This document shows positions 5,514 through 7,531 of a stretch of 7,531 nt of DNA, piece by piece. The notes under the pieces were generated by a model, which had not been told where the DNA came from, made no database searches, and was given only the letters and a program-made list of their open reading frames with translations. The stretch is from NCBI GenBank assembly GCA_050955065.1, contig JBPBQT010000376.1:1-7531 (forward strand), given 5' to 3'. Each line of letters opens with the position of its first letter. Within the stretch, counting starts at the first letter, position 1. Position numbers and translations under genes: made by a program. The stretch comes from Robbsia sp050955065. Its GTDB lineage: Bacteria > Pseudomonadota > Gammaproteobacteria > Burkholderiales > Burkholderiaceae.

Positions 5514-5867
5514 ATCGCAGACCTATCAGGTTTACCCGTCCGCATTGCTGCCGCTGTCCGCCGCGGTGCACCAGTGTCGTGCGCGACGCGGGAAGGATGG
5601 GGCAGAGATGCACCAACGCCGATCGGGAGGCGCGGCGGTGGCGCGTGCGGTTGGCGTCGATCAGGGGCGTATTTCAAGATATTGCCCGTCCACGCTGGTG
5701 TTCGCCCGGTTCGCATGGATCTTGCAAAGCTTTTCGCATGTCCTGTTCCCCGGTCTTCTGCCGGATATCCGCGACGCTTGCCTGGTCCTTCCCGGTCGGG
5801 GCCCGTGCGGTGTTTGCGCGTTGCACGCCCGGTGCCGTGGTTCACTTTCTCTTGAAGGGCAGAAGAC

Positions 5868-7319
5868 ATGCGTATCTCGGACATCGTCGCGCTGGACGCG
5901 ATCACGCTGGCGCGCGCCATACGGGCCGGCGAACTTTCCCCGGTCGAGGTCACGCTGGCGTCGATCGCGCAAATGGAAGCGCTCGAACCGGCGCTGCACG
6001 CGTTTTGTACCCCCACGCCCGAGCTCGCGCTCGCGCAGGCACGGGCGCTGGAGAAAACGCTGGCGAGCGGCGCGGCGGTCGGACCGCTGGCGGGCGTGCC
6101 GCTGGCCGTCAAGGACCTGATCTGCACCGCGGGTATTCGAACGGCGTCCGGGTCCTTCGCCTACGAACACTTCGTGCCGGAAGAAGACGACATCGTCGTC
6201 GAGCGGCTCAAGGCGGCCGGCGCGATCATCCTCGGCAAGACGAACGTTCCCGAGTTCGGGTACAGCGGCGTGGGCCACAATCCGGTTTTCGAGACGACGC
6301 GCAATCCCTGGAACACCGATCTCACGCCGGGCGGATCGAGCGCGGGCTCGGGCGCCGCGCTCATATCGCGGATGTGTCCGATCGCGCTGGGCAGCGACGG
6401 CGGCGGCTCGGTGCGGATTCCCGCCGCCCATTGCGGCGTCTTCGGCATGAAGGCGTCGATGGGTCGCGTGCCGCTGTATCCGGGGTGCCGCGACGAACGT
6501 TTCCCGGGCGTCTCCAGCTGGGAGTCGCTCGAGCATATCGGCCCGATGACCCGCACGGTCGCCGACGCGGCCCTGATGCTGTCGGTCATGGCGGGACCGG
6601 ATCCGCGCGATCGCCACTCGCTGCCGGCCGGCGACGTCGACTGGCGCGCGTCGACGCAGGACGGCATCCGGGGACTGCGCGTGGCGTACAGCGCGGACTG
6701 GGGCTACGCGGCGGTCGACCCCGAGGTACGGGAGATCGTCGGCGACGCGGTGCGGGTCTTCGAACGGGATCTGGGCTGCGTCGTCGAGGAGGCGCATCCC
6801 GGCTTCCCGGATGCCAAGGACGCGTTCTGGGCGCTCGTCGCGATGGAAAGCGACCTGCGCGGCATGCGCGCGATGCTCGACGAATATGGCGAACGGATCT
6901 CGCCCCACCTGGCCGCCATGCTGCGGCGTCCCTGGACGGCGGAGGATTTCACCAATGCGAACATGCGGCGCAAGGAGGTCGTCAACACGATGTGGCGCTT
7001 CATGCAGCGCTACGATCTCCTGCTCACGCCCACGCTCGCCGTGCCGCCGTTCCCGGTCCACATGCAGGGCCCTGAGAAGATCGATGGGCGCATGGTGACG
7101 CCGAGCGAATGGCTGGCCTTCACCTTTCCCCTCAACATGACCGGGCAGCCCGCCGCGTCGATTCCCGCCGGCTTTACCCGCAGTGGCTTGCCGGTGGGCC
7201 TGCAGATCGTCGGGCGGCATCTGGCCGATGCCACGGTGCTGCGGGCCAGTGCCGCTTTCGAGCAGGCGCGGCCCTGGTCGCATCGCGCGCCGCCGATGCT
7301 CGACGCGCTCGTCGACTGA
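5868..7319 (+). CDS. Amidase-signature family hydrolase
   Basis: A 483-aa cytoplasmic hydrolase that cleaves C-N amide bonds, releasing ammonia or an amine. The Ser-cisSer-Lys triad is complete: Lys82 in PLAVKDLI, Ser157 in TPGGSSAGSG, and nucleophile Ser181 in GSDGGGSVRIPAA. Spacing between the three (75 and 24 residues) agrees with GatA-type enzymes. HIGPMTRTVADAALML (about 223-238) and the C-terminal NMTGQPAASIPAGF and GLPVGLQIVGR are also family hallmarks. It lacks signs of being GatA itself: gatB and gatC are not adjacent, and GSDGGGS replaces the more GatA-like GSDTGGS. The ATG at 5868 has GAAGGG at 5854-5859 with 8-base spacing. It is followed at 97 bp by a permease gene in the same direction, so a catabolic pair is likely. 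Candidate substrates include short aliphatic, aryl or cyclic-imide-derived amides; sequence alone does not decide. Confidence 0.94.
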   Translation: MRISDIVALDAITLARAIRAGELSPVEVTLASIAQMEALEPALHAFCTPTPELALAQARALEKTLASGAAVGPLAGVPLAVKDLICTAGIRTASGSFAYEHFVPEEDDIVVERLKAAGAIILGKTNVPEFGYSGVGHNPVFETTRNPWNTDLTPGGSSAGSGAALISRMCPIALGSDGGGSVRIPAAHCGVFGMKASMGRVPLYPGCRDERFPGVSSWESLEHIGPMTRTVADAALMLSVMAGPDPRDRHSLPAGDVDWRASTQDGIRGLRVAYSADWGYAAVDPEVREIVGDAVRVFERDLGCVVEEAHPGFPDAKDAFWALVAMESDLRGMRAMLDEYGERISPHLAAMLRRPWTAEDFTNANMRRKEVVNTMWRFMQRYDLLLTPTLAVPPFPVHMQGPEKIDGRMVTPSEWLAFTFPLNMTGQPAASIPAGFTRSGLPVGLQIVGRHLADATVLRASAAFEQARPWSHRAPPMLDALVD

Positions 7320-7336
7320 AAACGCGCCGCCCGGTT

Positions 7337-7384
7337 GCGAGGGCACCGGGACTTTCCGGCGCCTCGCTTCGTTTAGTTTCGTTT
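7337..7384 (+). terminator. Hairpin with T-rich tail after the amidase gene; terminator or attenuator
   Basis: GCGAGG (7337-7342) pairs with CCTCGC (7362-7367), and CCGG (7346-7349) with CCGG (7356-7359), with a small internal loop and a GACTTT apical loop. A T-rich tail TTCGTTTAGTTTCGTTT follows at 7368-7384. The tail is interrupted by other bases, so termination may be partial, allowing lower expression of the downstream permease. Confidence 0.5.
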
Positions 7385-7416
7385 CCCTGCATGCCTTTCC
7401 TCCTGGAATTCCAACG

Positions 7417-7531
7417 ATGACAAGTACTCCAACCGACAAGAACGGCATGCCGCCGCATCATGGGCTCGACGCGGAATTCGAGCACGAGCCGGTGCCGCCG
7501 TCGCACCGCCATTCCACCCGCTCGGTCGCCG
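7417..7531 (+). CDS. N-terminus of a probable NCS1 family permease (cytosine/purine/hydantoin type), cut by window edge
   Basis: Thirty-eight codons are visible. The protein starts MTSTPTDKNGMPPHHGLDAE and continues to EPVPPSHRHSTRSVA at the edge. The segment EHEPVPPSHRxSTRSVA just before the first membrane helix resembles the N-termini of purine-cytosine permease-like NCS1 transporters, in which it precedes a helix with a substrate-binding function. The ATG at 7417 has GGAA at 7405-7408 with 8-base spacing. The gene follows the amidase by 97 bp on the same strand, which suggests joint expression, modulated by the hairpin between them. No membrane segment is inside the window, so the family assignment is tentative; proton- or sodium-driven uptake of a nitrogen-rich heterocycle would suit the context. 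Confidence 0.55.
   Translation, partial: MTSTPTDKNGMPPHHGLDAEFEHEPVPPSHRHSTRSVA

Larger units (their letters stand above)
5403..5867. other. 465-bp intergenic region between divergent permease and amidase genes
   Basis: No credible gene is present on either strand; open frames crossing it are extensions of antisense shadows of the amidase or permease. It holds the ribosome sites of both flanking genes and two short perfect dyads (listed separately) on the permease side. I found no consensus sigma70 promoter; weak candidates are too poor to list. The length is generous for a plain divergent promoter, so it may contain operators for a regulator encoded elsewhere or a small RNA that cannot be recognised by eye. 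Confidence 0.6.

Noticed and set aside
5441..7075. 544-codon plus-strand frame overlapping the amidase in another frame
   Set aside because: Arg/Gly-rich out-of-frame reading of the amidase gene; no ribosome site and no motifs.
5661..7448. 595-codon open frame on the minus strand opposite the amidase
   Set aside because: Arg/His-rich shadow of GC-rich codons; the plus strand encodes a complete amidase with all catalytic residues, and the frame has no recognisable domain.

Overview
The window looks like chromosomal DNA from a GC-rich beta-proteobacterium, most likely Burkholderia or a close relative. This rests on codon use, on glmS lying divergent to an Lrp/AsnC regulator, and on the style of the permease and amidase proteins. 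It is an inference, since no database search was possible.

Layout. Positions 1-468 (minus) hold the N-terminal glutaminase half of GlmS, cut by the window edge. Divergent from it, 632-1123 (plus) encodes an Lrp/AsnC regulator with a recognisable promoter and a repeated TGAAATTT element that may be its own operator. From about 1200 to 3900 the DNA is less uniformly GC-rich and looks like an accessory patch. It carries a CPBP-type membrane protease (1218-1949, plus), a two-domain GNAT acetyltransferase (2016-2858, minus), a broken tail of a serine hydrolase (2869-3030, plus), a RimJ/RimL-like GNAT acetyltransferase (3153-3716, minus), what looks like the last ~31 codons of a Nudix hydrolase (3769-3864, minus), and a tandem array of C-runs (G-runs on the minus strand) at 3866-3900.

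The right half is a transport and hydrolysis block. An APC-family amino acid permease (3918-5402, minus) is divergent from an amidase-signature hydrolase (5868-7319, plus). The 465-bp space between them contains two perfect dyads but no regulator gene. The amidase is followed, after a hairpin, by the first 38 codons of what looks like an NCS1-family nucleobase/hydantoin-type permease (7417 to the edge). A reasonable reading is a small scavenging module: the NCS1 permease brings in an amide-containing or cyclic nitrogen compound, the amidase hydrolyses it, and the APC permease handles an amino acid. The substrate cannot be read from sequence.

I do not see a clear new defence, secretion or RNA-guided system. 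The most unusual items are the G-run array just after the permease stop codon, the two gene remnants bordering the acetyltransferases, the possible autoregulatory operator of the Lrp-type gene, and the dyads between permease and amidase.
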